This document shows, piece by piece, positions 17,844 through 25,357 of a stretch of 28,349 nucleotides of DNA (position 1 is the first letter of the stretch; each line of letters starts with the position of its first letter). Source of the stretch: Flammeovirgaceae bacterium UBA2786 (GTDB lineage: Bacteria > Bacteroidota > Bacteroidia > Cytophagales > Cyclobacteriaceae); NCBI GenBank assembly GCA_002352225.1, contig DEIA01000048.1:1-28349 (forward strand), read 5' to 3'. The notes below the pieces were generated by a model. It searched no databases. It was not told the origin of the DNA and saw only the letters and a program-made list of their open reading frames with translations. The translations under genes were made by a program, and so were the position numbers.

Positions 17844-18741
17844 ACTGTGCCGGATTATGAAAATGCCAAAAAACAGCTTTATAAAAAGCGTTAAGATGTT
17901 TCCATTCTCGTCTAATACCAAACATCAGGGTATTTTTAGGGAGTGTGATGAAAGTAAAATAGGCAATAAATGTAAACCGTTGAAGGTGGCTTGCATTTCT
18001 TCTTATAAAAAGGATTCTGTTTCGGTTTAGGTAATACGTTTTAAGGGTGCTGGCCTTACCGGTTGTCATTGATTCTTTATGGTAGATTAACGCACCGGGT
18101 TCAAAATAGATTTTATACCCTTTCCGTTTCATCATCTCGCACCAGTCTAATTCTTCATAATATAAGAAGTAATAATCGGGCATAGTACCCACGGCATCAA
18201 TCACCGCGCGGGGAACCATCATTCCGCCTCCGTGTGCATAATTTGTTTCTGTTAGGGTAAGATATTGGCCTGTATCCACCTGTTTGTTTCCTTGCATGGT
18301 TGCCCGTGCGGTAAAAAAATTCATAGGGTTGTAGCCGGCATATTCAATCACCCCCGGATGAAAGTAATAATGAAATTTTGGACTTACTGCTCCAGCGTCA
18401 GGATGAGTTTGAAGCACCTGAACCATTTTGGCTATAGCTCCCTCGGTAATTTCGGTATCATTATTTATAAACAAAAGGAATGATCCGGTGGCCTGATTTA
18501 CACCCAGGTTATTTCCTCCGGCAAAGCCCAGATTTTTGTTACTCCTTATTATTTTAACATCGGGCATGGTTTGTTGTAATATACCCGTGGGGTCTTCGTT
18601 CGATGCATTATCAACCACAATAACCTCCATGTTTTCATAGGGATATTGCAAAACTGATTTTAAAAAATCTACCGTTACAGCAGTACTGTTAAAATTTACA
18701 GTAATGATGGAAACACGGGGAAGGTTAGTGGTGGTTGTCAT
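17827..18741 (-). CDS. Glycosyltransferase family 2 (rhamnosyltransferase-like)
   Basis: The protein has 304 residues from ATG 18741, opening PRVSIITVNFNS. GT-A features: D44 in VIVVDNAS, LGFAGGNNLG, and the metal-binding FINNDTEI (N93-N94-D95) in place of DxD. AHGGGMMVPR and YYEELDWCEMMKRKGYKI follow, typical of the WbbL/RfbF-like branch that often transfers rhamnose. A longer reading starts at TTG 18765 and adds only eight residues; ATG 18741 is preferred. It overlaps the upstream gene by 17 bases, the same length as the overlap with the gene downstream. The C-terminus has a hydrophobic stretch (about 250-275) that may bind the membrane face. Confidence 0.9.
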   Translation of the reverse strand: MTTTTNLPRVSIITVNFNSTAVTVDFLKSVLQYPYENMEVIVVDNASNEDPTGILQQTMPDVKIIRSNKNLGFAGGNNLGVNQATGSFLLFINNDTEITEGAIAKMVQVLQTHPDAGAVSPKFHYYFHPGVIEYAGYNPMNFFTARATMQGNKQVDTGQYLTLTETNYAHGGGMMVPRAVIDAVGTMPDYYFLYYEELDWCEMMKRKGYKIYFEPGALIYHKESMTTGKASTLKTYYLNRNRILFIRRNASHLQRFTFIAYFTFITLPKNTLMFGIRREWKHLNAFYKAVFWHFHNPAQYANRD

Positions 18742-19909
18742 TCTTAAATACACTATCAACTCCAACTTTGGTGTGTGTAGTATGGATGAATTTACTTGCT
18801 CCTTTCATTTTAAAGAAAGCTTGTATCATTTTGATAAATGCCAGGGGTATAGAAAAGGTGGCTACCAAAAGTTTTCGGGTATAAAGTTTAGCAGGAATGG
18901 AAATGAGAAGACAAAAAATATAGGTACCCGTGAGTATCCACCAATACATAGCTAATGTACTGTTTAGCAGGGTGGCAATGACCGGAATAATGAGCAGTAA
19001 TCCCAGCAACAATACACGGGGAGGAAAGATGTTATTTAGTACAGAGAAGTTATAGAACGACAGGTTTCCCTTAAAAAGCATAATGTGGCCTGGTATAAAA
19101 TTGTCGAAAAGAGACATTACCTGAGCATACACCCAACGTCTTCTTTGATTTTGAAAAGCCTGTGGGTTGTCGATTTTTTCATCGTAAACTAGAATTTCTT
19201 CCACGTAATGAATCTTTGTTTCCTGCTTGGCTAACGCGAACTGAATTTCACGATCTTCATAGACGGATTCAATTTTAGAAATTATTTCTTTCAATAAAGT
19301 GTATCGGAAAGACATTCCGGATCCTATCAGGCTGGCCGATAGACCGATGGCATATTGACCTTTTCTGAAAATGTGATTACTAATGGCTTCGCTGCAGGCG
19401 TCAAGTACAGCAAAGGAAGTATCGGTATTTTTTGCAACCCGCTGCATTTGAACTGCGGCCACGTTATTCTGCATGTATTGGTTAAGCCGATCTAAAAAAT
19501 CAGGATGAACAACATTATCGGCATCCAGGATAACCACTATGTCGTACGTTTCAGGTAATGTCTGAAAAGCGAAGTTCAAAGACCTGGCTTTAGAGCTCTT
19601 CTCAAATTTAGGTTGAAGCAGGATTATCGGTAAAGAAGAGAGTTCTTTAATAGTTTTTTCCTGAAAAGAATCGGCTATTACAATTATATCAAATAAATGT
19701 CTGGGGTAAGTAAGTGTAAGAAGTTGATTGATTACACTCACGATGATTGAATCTTCTTTATAACCGGGAACAAAAACAGCAAATCGGTTTTGTTTTCCAT
19801 TAGGTACTTTTGGAAGAGGTTTATAAAAATGACCTGCAATGGCTAAAAATGTAAAATAGAATACTCCAGCCGCCAGATATAGAAAAATCAGAAATTCAGG
19901 TATTGACAT
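18725..19909 (-). CDS. Membrane-embedded glycosyltransferase family 2
   Basis: The protein has 394 residues. A membrane helix lies at about 5-27, then a GT-A domain: VFVPGYKED (46-53), D80, LDADN (128-132), YEDRE (217-221) and QNQRRRWV (253-260), which holds the Q-x-x-R-W signature. Three to four hydrophobic helices follow (about 285-375). The layout matches BcsA/NodC/IcaA-like enzymes, which extend beta-linked glycans and sometimes move them through the membrane. With no flippase or polymerase gene nearby, this is the best candidate in the window for a processive or exporting step. The helix number is small, so simple transfer is equally possible. Two bases separate its start from the upstream GT4 gene. 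Confidence 0.88.
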   Translation of the reverse strand: MSIPEFLIFLYLAAGVFYFTFLAIAGHFYKPLPKVPNGKQNRFAVFVPGYKEDSIIVSVINQLLTLTYPRHLFDIIVIADSFQEKTIKELSSLPIILLQPKFEKSSKARSLNFAFQTLPETYDIVVILDADNVVHPDFLDRLNQYMQNNVAAVQMQRVAKNTDTSFAVLDACSEAISNHIFRKGQYAIGLSASLIGSGMSFRYTLLKEIISKIESVYEDREIQFALAKQETKIHYVEEILVYDEKIDNPQAFQNQRRRWVYAQVMSLFDNFIPGHIMLFKGNLSFYNFSVLNNIFPPRVLLLGLLLIIPVIATLLNSTLAMYWWILTGTYIFCLLISIPAKLYTRKLLVATFSIPLAFIKMIQAFFKMKGASKFIHTTHTKVGVDSVFKNDNHH

Positions 19910-19911
19910 CG

Positions 19912-21060
19912 TTAATTCTGAAAATAGTTAGTGTTTTTATCTAATACATCCTGGTAAACTTTTTCAGTTTTAGAAACCATTTTTTGAATTGTAAAACTAT
20001 CGTGGATGGTTTTACGAGCATTTAATTTGATTTTTTCATTCGCTTCGTTTTTCTGACACCCTTCTTCCAGCAACCGGCTTAGTTGTTCAGAATTACCAGG
20101 TGAAAACAGATATCCGTTAACACTGTGTTTTATTACTTCACGTGTGCCATCTACCGAAGATGCCACCACAATTTTTTCAGAAGCCATTGCTTCGAGCACA
20201 CCCAGGGGGAGCCCCTCCCACAACGAGGGAAGGCAATAAATATTTAGTGCTGAAAGTATATCGGGCACATCATTCCTGAAATTTTCAAAATGAATGGATG
20301 CAGTTAAATTTAATTCCTTTGCCATTTTTATGGCTTCGCCTTTCATATCCCCTTCGCCTACCATAAGAAGCCTGAATCTATCTTTATTTTTAGTCTTTTG
20401 TTGAAGGAGATGGAATGCCTTTATTAAAGTTATTGGATCTTTCTGGTAGGTCATCCGGGAAATAAAACCGATCAGTATTTTATCCGGGCCTATCTTAAGT
20501 TCAGCCCGTATATCTTTATGGTTGAGCGCAGGCTCAAATTTCCCGGTATCAATACCATTTTGAATTACCGTTGAGTGTAAGGCGGGAATATGGGCAAGGC
20601 CTATTTGACGATTATATTCTGAAACATTAATAATGGCTTTGGCAAAACTGCACAGGTATCGCTCGGCCAGAATTGATATTTTTCTCCGAAAAATATTTTG
20701 ATAGTTATGGAATGACCATCCATGTACGGTGTAAATAATAGGAATGTTATTACGTGTTGCAGCCAAAAAGCAATTAGAGAGGGCCCTTGTTCCATGAATG
20801 TGGATCAGATTGAATTGATTATTTCTAATAAGTTTAGAAACCTTCCCCCACGTTCTAAAGTCGAAAGGAAATTCGGTAGGTATTACGTAATTAGGAATTC
20901 CAAGATTAGTTAACTGGTCAATCATGGGGCCAGTAGTAAAGGATAATACACTACTTTTAAAGCGATTTTGATTCAGATTCTGAACTAAGTCAAGTACATG
21001 ACTCTCACCCCCTCCAATTTGTCCCTGCCTTATACAGTGTAGTATTTTTACTTCTGACAT
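19912..21060 (-). CDS. Glycosyltransferase family 4 (GT-B)
   Basis: The protein has 382 residues from ATG 21060. The N-terminus, ILHCIRQGQIGGGESHVLDL, carries the glycine-rich acceptor loop. The C-terminal domain has ILIGFISRMTYQKDP and YCLPSLWEGLPLGVLEAMAS with its E-x7-E, followed by VDGTREVIKHSVNGYLF. These are standard for GT4 retaining transferases. It begins 21 bases after the sugar transferase stop and ends two bases before the membrane GT2. By position it probably adds the second sugar to the polyprenyl-linked primer. Confidence 0.9.
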   Translation of the reverse strand: MSEVKILHCIRQGQIGGGESHVLDLVQNLNQNRFKSSVLSFTTGPMIDQLTNLGIPNYVIPTEFPFDFRTWGKVSKLIRNNQFNLIHIHGTRALSNCFLAATRNNIPIIYTVHGWSFHNYQNIFRRKISILAERYLCSFAKAIINVSEYNRQIGLAHIPALHSTVIQNGIDTGKFEPALNHKDIRAELKIGPDKILIGFISRMTYQKDPITLIKAFHLLQQKTKNKDRFRLLMVGEGDMKGEAIKMAKELNLTASIHFENFRNDVPDILSALNIYCLPSLWEGLPLGVLEAMASEKIVVASSVDGTREVIKHSVNGYLFSPGNSEQLSRLLEEGCQKNEANEKIKLNARKTIHDSFTIQKMVSKTEKVYQDVLDKNTNYFQN

Positions 21061-21081
21061 GTAAAACTAAAATGTCAGCAA

Positions 21082-22170
21082 TTATACCTTTTCCTTTTGA
21101 ATCAAAGCTGGAAAAGTTGCAAATATGATCTTCATATCAAGCAGGAATGAATTCTTCATGGCATACTCCATATCCAGATGAATACGCTCATCTAACGACA
21201 TATCCTTATTACCTCTTTTGGTTACCTGCCATAAACCGGTTATGCCGGCTGGTGCCAGAAAGCGCCAGGCAATCTGGTCTTTTGTAAGCCGCTCGGCCTC
21301 ATACAGGGGAAGAGGTCTGTTTCCTACCAACGACATATCGCCCTTCAGCACATTAACGAGCTGTGGTAATTCATCAAGGCTGGAATTCCGCAAGAACATT
21401 CCAAAAGCGGTTATGCGTGGATCATCTTTTATTTTAAAGAAAACGGTTTCAGTGTTTCCCTCGGCATATTGATTTAAGTGAGCGAGATTCTTTAATTCTT
21501 TATCGGCACCTGCACGCATGGACCTGAATTTATAAAAATCGAAAATTTTATAGCCCGATCCGGCCCGTTTGGAAATGTAAAACACAGGTCCGCGCGATTC
21601 TATCTTAATCATAATGGCAATTAACAAAAGAATAGGGGACAGCACGAGTAAGGCTAATGATGATAATAGAATATCTGAAAACCTTTTTAACCTCCAGATT
21701 TTTATGGATTGCATGGGGTCAGCGCTTTTCACGGGCTCTATTTGCACAGCATCCGACCCTGTTCTTGATTTTGTTTTTCTGATGAAGTGAATCCGTTTTG
21801 CCATCAAATCGGTAAAAGCACCCAATAGATAGTCGTCTACTTTTAAGGCAAGCGCTTTTTCTTTTGCACTTTCATCATACTTATTCGTGTAAAGTATAAA
21901 GGGAATTTTGTACCGGCTTAAAAGTGCCGATAATTTTATCATTTGCTCCGGATTTGTGTCGGGGCCAATAAATACCGCGTCTGCTACTGTTGGGTTTTCA
22001 AGAATAGCAAACGACAAGGATTCCAGGGTATAAGAGGAGAAGTGCCAGTTATCCTGCACAAAATCAGATTGAAGCTGATTTTCAAGCTGAAGTAACGCAA
22101 CATGAATATTTGAATCTTTAAAAGTGCCCCGTTTTTGGGCAGGCAAAGCAATATCACTATCGGTTTTCAT
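21082..22170 (-). CDS. Polyprenyl-phosphate sugar transferase with N-terminal pseudo-receiver
   Basis: The protein has 362 residues. The C-terminal part (about 160-358) is a bacterial sugar transferase of the WbaP/ExoY type: LKRFSDILLS with a membrane re-entrant segment at 165-188, YKFRSMR, DPRITAFGMFLR, the SLDELPQL Asp-Glu dyad (D266/E267), LVGNRPLP and GITGLWQV. It would load a sugar-1-phosphate onto undecaprenyl phosphate and start the EPS unit. Residues about 22-131 look like a receiver domain: DAVFIGPD, IPFILYTNKYDESAKEKALA and KVDDYLLGAF align with the beta3, beta4-alpha4 and beta5 parts of CheY proteins. G69 falls at the phospho-Asp position and G117 at the Lys position, while T95 is kept, so phosphorylation is unlikely. 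The usual N-terminal helices or CoA-binding domain of WbaP-like proteins are absent. Its start overlaps the receiver gene by ATGA. Confidence 0.9.
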   Translation of the reverse strand: MKTDSDIALPAQKRGTFKDSNIHVALLQLENQLQSDFVQDNWHFSSYTLESLSFAILENPTVADAVFIGPDTNPEQMIKLSALLSRYKIPFILYTNKYDESAKEKALALKVDDYLLGAFTDLMAKRIHFIRKTKSRTGSDAVQIEPVKSADPMQSIKIWRLKRFSDILLSSLALLVLSPILLLIAIMIKIESRGPVFYISKRAGSGYKIFDFYKFRSMRAGADKELKNLAHLNQYAEGNTETVFFKIKDDPRITAFGMFLRNSSLDELPQLVNVLKGDMSLVGNRPLPLYEAERLTKDQIAWRFLAPAGITGLWQVTKRGNKDMSLDERIHLDMEYAMKNSFLLDMKIIFATFPALIQKEKV

Positions 22171-22574
22171 CGATTAATAGCCAACGGTTTTTCTAACCTT
22201 TTGAATGTATTCTCAATCTCACCGATAAGTAACTGTGGTTCGAAAGGTTTAATTAAATAGCTGCTGGCCCCTAAAGTCAGACATTTCCTGCGTTTTTCAG
22301 GGTCTTCGCTGCCCGATAGAATAATGACGGGAATATGCCTCAAAATTCCACTGGTTTGGATGTTTTCCAGTAGTTCAATGCCATCTATGGAAGGCATGTG
22401 TAAATCTGAAATAATAAGATCGGGCAATGGATTTGATGATAGCCAGGCCAGCCCGTCAAGGCCATTTTGAAGAAAGGTAACATCAAACTTATCTTTCAAA
22501 ATACGCTCTAATAGCCAACAAAGAGGCTTATCATCCTCAATAATCAGGATCCGCTTTAAGGTTTGGGAGCTCAC
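22167..22574 (-). CDS. Stand-alone response-regulator receiver (CheY-like)
   Basis: The protein has 135 residues and no output domain. All receiver residues are present: acidic pair D14/D15 in IIEDD, phospho-acceptor D57 in IISDLHMP, S87 in VIILSGSED, and K109 in YLIKPFEP. The start is GTG at 22574; an in-frame stop lies five codons upstream and no ATG occurs before residue 60. The stop overlaps the start of the sugar transferase by four bases. It is the first gene of the EPS operon, with no histidine kinase in the window, so the phosphate source must lie elsewhere. Its likely partner is the adjacent pseudo-receiver or another operon protein, which is inference from coupling. Confidence 0.92.
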   Translation of the reverse strand: MSSQTLKRILIIEDDKPLCWLLERILKDKFDVTFLQNGLDGLAWLSSNPLPDLIISDLHMPSIDGIELLENIQTSGILRHIPVIILSGSEDPEKRRKCLTLGASSYLIKPFEPQLLIGEIENTFKRLEKPLAINR

Positions 22575-23067
22575 AGGGTGTTTTGATTAGGGCAAATTAA
22601 TTCAATAAGCAACTTAATAAACTCAATACTTTATGTCAAGATCAAAAATACTTGAAAGATTGGGGTGAAATGTTATTAAACGATGATTATTTTAATAATT
22701 ATAAGATCGTGCAAACCATTGAAATTCTGATTGCGATAAAGGAAATACTAAATTATAGGCCTTACCACCGCAGTTTATTCATAATCTAAAACTTGGATTT
22801 TATTTTGAGCATGAAGCAGAATAATATCCAAATACTGTTACAGCCATGAACACTTCGATGCGGAAATTCAGACTTACCTTTGTGTTAATGATGGCCTTCA
22901 ACCGTTAAACGATAGTAAACGCAGGGCCTGTGCACATAATATTGAAGTGTAAGTAACCGTTTAACTATTCTATTTTCTATTAATCGCCTTGTGAACCCGA
23001 AAATCTATTCTGTATTGTATATCCCAGAACATTTGTATTATGTTCACCCATCTTAATTTGTTATGCT
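22575..23067. other. 493-base noncoding region between divergent genes
   Basis: No frame here has coding character; only ORFs of about a dozen codons are present. Composition is AT-rich. It must hold the promoters of the leftward EPS operon and of the rightward gene at 23068. Candidates are weak: on the minus strand TTAATTTG (about 22604-22597) resembles the TAnnTTTG box. An inverted pair GTGAAC (22991-22996) and GTTCAC (23042-23047) flanks the likely promoter of the rightward gene and could be an operator. I see no clear riboswitch or sRNA fold by eye. Confidence 0.5.
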
Positions 23068-23667
23068 ATGAAAAAATTATTCTGCATTATAATTCTCACT
23101 CTTCCTTACCTAACATTTGCACAGCCGGCTGCAAAAGCATTGGAAGACGACAAACTTGAATTAAAAGAACGGTACCAGGTAATGAAAACCAATTCGCAGA
23201 CGTACGAGGATTATAAAGTAATAAAGGAATTTGTGCTGGATGGGTTCTGGAAAATTACATTAGATACCATCAGCAGAAAAGAAACTCAGTTAGTAGAAGC
23301 ACGCCAAAAGATTACCGGCCTGCAAACTGAATTGGCTGATTCGCACCAACAGTTAGCCCAACAAAAAGCATCGGTGGAAGGCATTACGTTCGATAGTGAA
23401 CATATTTCGGTATTAGGGGTGCATTTTGGTAAAGGTGTGTTTTTGCTGATTGCCTTTGTGATTATTGCGGCTCTGGTTGCAATTATTATTGCGGTAACAG
23501 CACGTTTAAAAATATTGCAGGGCACTGTGAAAGATAGAGCACAGGTGGCTGATTCATTATCGCACGAGTTTGAGGAGTATAAACGCAAGGCATTGGAACG
23601 TCAGACTAAGTTGTCGCGCGAGTTACAAAACGAACGCAATAAGTTGGTTGAATTAGGCAGAAGCTAA
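23068..23667 (+). CDS. Secreted/anchored coiled-coil membrane protein, unknown function
   Basis: The protein has 199 residues and is the only rightward gene. A signal peptide is at 1-19 (LPYLTFA/Q). A helical, charged region with heptad pattern follows (about 25-110), with EDYKVIKEFVLDGFWKI conserved-looking in the middle. A single membrane helix follows (about 122-145; VFLLIAFVIIAALVAIIIAV). A second charged coiled coil ends the protein (about 150-199). The topology suggests a periplasmic coil joined through the membrane to a cytoplasmic coil. Similar small Bacteroidota proteins are sometimes labelled tRNA (guanine-N1)-methyltransferase in databases, but I see no methyltransferase motif. Its stop codon overlaps the stop of the convergent NTF2-like gene. 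Function unknown. Confidence 0.8.
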   Translation: MKKLFCIIILTLPYLTFAQPAAKALEDDKLELKERYQVMKTNSQTYEDYKVIKEFVLDGFWKITLDTISRKETQLVEARQKITGLQTELADSHQQLAQQKASVEGITFDSEHISVLGVHFGKGVFLLIAFVIIAALVAIIIAVTARLKILQGTVKDRAQVADSLSHEFEEYKRKALERQTKLSRELQNERNKLVELGRS

Positions 23668-24092
23668 AGCGTGATTTTAGTAGCCAGCCGGTTTAACAGC
23701 TTCCACTCTTTTCCAACCTTTACATAAACTTCTGTATAAAACAGACTCAGGTTAAATTCCGATTGATCGGGCATGAGCCCGCGAAAGCGACCCTTACCGG
23801 TGACAATACCGGTATTTTTATAAACTATAGTTTTACTCTCTGCAATTTCAATCTGTGTATAGTTTAGTTTACCGGTATTCAAGTCTTCTGTCACTTCTTT
23901 TTTGGTTTGTACCCAGCCGTTGGAGTGAACGTACTGCACCTGCTCGTGCATAATCCAGTTTAGTGAATCGTAATTTTTGCTGATGAGCCACGTAAATTTT
24001 TTGCGATGAAGATTATCAACGATAGTTTCGTCTTTTTGCCCGAAAGAAGAGATAGTTATAAAAGTAAACCCGATCAGAAGAATTGTTTTCAT
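23664..24092 (-). CDS. Secreted NTF2-like (SnoaL/DUF4440-type) protein
   Basis: The protein has 142 residues with a signal peptide (1-19, ending ISSFG/Q). The mature part has the cone-fold order of NTF2-like proteins: a helical start (VDNLHRKKFTWLISKNYDSL), MHEQVQYVHSNGWVQTKKEV, then beta strands ending TEVYVKVGKEWKLLNRLATK. The DUF4440 set includes small-molecule enzymes and binding proteins; no catalytic residue can be fixed here. It starts three bases after the GH16 stop, so it is the last gene of that operon. It converges on the rightward gene with stop codons sharing bases 23665-23666. Confidence 0.8.
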   Translation of the reverse strand: MKTILLIGFTFITISSFGQKDETIVDNLHRKKFTWLISKNYDSLNWIMHEQVQYVHSNGWVQTKKEVTEDLNTGKLNYTQIEIAESKTIVYKNTGIVTGKGRFRGLMPDQSEFNLSLFYTEVYVKVGKEWKLLNRLATKITL

Positions 24093-24095
24093 TCC

Positions 24096-24893
24096 TTATT
24101 GGTATATCCGTACATAATCAATTTCCATGCGCTGGGGCCAGATGGAATCATCAATACCTTCTTTACCACCCCAATTGCCACCCACGGCAACATTCATGAT
24201 CAAATGAAATTTTTGATCGAATGGCCAGCCGTTAAAATCGTCTTGCGGATCGCGTATTACGGTGTGATATAGATTATCGTCCACAAAGAAATCAATCTTG
24301 TCTTTAGTCCAATCGATGGCGTAAACATGAAACTGATCCATGGCATCGGCAATCGTTATCTTACCTTCCTTCTGTGTTTGCTTAATGTGATTATATTTTT
24401 CGGTATGAATAGTACCATGGACCACGCCCGGATCGTAACCCACATGTTCCATAATATCTATTTCGCCACTGGCAGGCCAGCCGCCATATTTCCAATCGGT
24501 AGAAAGCATCCAAATGGCAGGCCAGGTACCTTTGCCTTTCGGGAGTTTTGCCCGTATCTCTATCCGGCCGTAGAGCCAATCGCCTTTTTGTTTGCTGATG
24601 ATGCGCGTTGAGGTATACGCTTTGCCATCAAGCGAATCTTTGTGCGCTTCAATAATCAGGTTTCCATTTTCAACGCGAACATTTTTACTATCGGTAGTAT
24701 AATATTGTGCCTCGTTGTTGCCCCAGCCGCACACATTGGGGCAACCATCACCCAGGTCGTAATTCCATTTGGTGCTGTCGGGTGCTCCGGAATAATCAAA
24801 TTCATCAGACCACACGGGTTTTTTCTGATAAGTTATTTTCTGACAACTTACTATTGTAGTTGCGATGCAGATTAAAAGAGTGAAGCACTTCAT
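24096..24893 (-). CDS. GH16 beta-glucanase (laminarinase-like) lipoprotein
   Basis: The protein has 265 residues from ATG 24893, which gives a clean lipoprotein leader, MKCFTLLICIATTIVSC, with the lipobox cysteine at C17. A longer reading would add 11 residues ahead of the leader and is rejected. The GH16 beta-sandwich opens VWSDEFDYSGAPDSTKWNYD and has the catalytic GEIDIMEHVG: E144 nucleophile, D146, E149 acid/base. PAIWML and the end QRMEIDYVRIYQ are also typical of laminarinases. It should cut beta-1,3 or mixed-linked glucans in the periplasm or at the outer membrane. No SusC/SusD pair, sugar regulator or second glycosidase is nearby, so it is not in a classical polysaccharide utilization locus. 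It follows the DUF2214-like gene by 19 bases. Confidence 0.93.
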   Translation of the reverse strand: MKCFTLLICIATTIVSCQKITYQKKPVWSDEFDYSGAPDSTKWNYDLGDGCPNVCGWGNNEAQYYTTDSKNVRVENGNLIIEAHKDSLDGKAYTSTRIISKQKGDWLYGRIEIRAKLPKGKGTWPAIWMLSTDWKYGGWPASGEIDIMEHVGYDPGVVHGTIHTEKYNHIKQTQKEGKITIADAMDQFHVYAIDWTKDKIDFFVDDNLYHTVIRDPQDDFNGWPFDQKFHLIMNVAVGGNWGGKEGIDDSIWPQRMEIDYVRIYQ

Positions 24894-24912
24894 AGGCTCA
24901 ATAAATTTTGTT

Positions 24913-25356
24913 CTACAATAATCCAACTCCGCGTGACATCAAACCAGCCAGAATTGGGATGATGAATAAAATAAGAATTTCAAATCGCACCAAAACAAAG
25001 ATAATCTTCGGAACATGAACAATCTCATCCCCATTGCCCTTTCTGTTTTTAAGAAAGAAAACGGTTGGGTAAATAGACAGCAAACCAACAATCAAAAATA
25101 GAGTAAGCTTGGTGTGAAATATCCAATTCTTGCTGTATACGATAGCCGGTTTGCCAAAGCTACCTAACCAGAGGGTGAGCCCCGCACCCAATAATAACAA
25201 GGCCGCCACACCGTAAACCGCATCTATCATGGCAACCTTGCTGATAGTAGCCCTGGTCATTTGTTTTTGCAAAAGCATGTGCTCAGAAACCAAAGCTCCC
25301 ACAATGGCAAAAATGCTGATGAAGTGGAGGTAGCGAAGTAATAATTCGATAGTCAT
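24913..25356 (-). CDS. DUF2214-like four-helix membrane protein
   Basis: Starting at ATG 25356 gives 147 residues, the normal size of this family, opening MTIELLLRYLHFISIFAIVG. Four hydrophobic helices are visible (about 5-25, 45-70, 85-105, 125-145) with LRYLHF and SKNWIFHTKL loops. A reading extended to 25536 would overlap the upstream gene by 179 bases and add sequence with no membrane or family character. The ATG follows the upstream stop by one base (TAA-T-ATG), suggesting coupling. Function unknown; the fold recalls small haem or copper-associated membrane proteins, without clear ligand evidence. Confidence 0.8.
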   Translation of the reverse strand: MTIELLLRYLHFISIFAIVGALVSEHMLLQKQMTRATISKVAMIDAVYGVAALLLLGAGLTLWLGSFGKPAIVYSKNWIFHTKLTLFLIVGLLSIYPTVFFLKNRKGNGDEIVHVPKIIFVLVRFEILILFIIPILAGLMSRGVGLL

Positions 25357-25357
25357 A

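Noticed and set aside
17844..17921. A 26-residue N-terminal extension of the last GT4 from a TTG codon
   Set aside because: The GT4 fold starts at MRIGIEAQRLF (ATG 17843); the extension is a hydrophobic shadow of the upstream gene.
23068..23667. Calling this protein a tRNA (guanine-N1)-methyltransferase, a label used for similar proteins
   Set aside because: It has a signal peptide, coiled coils and a membrane helix, and no SAM-binding or knot motif.
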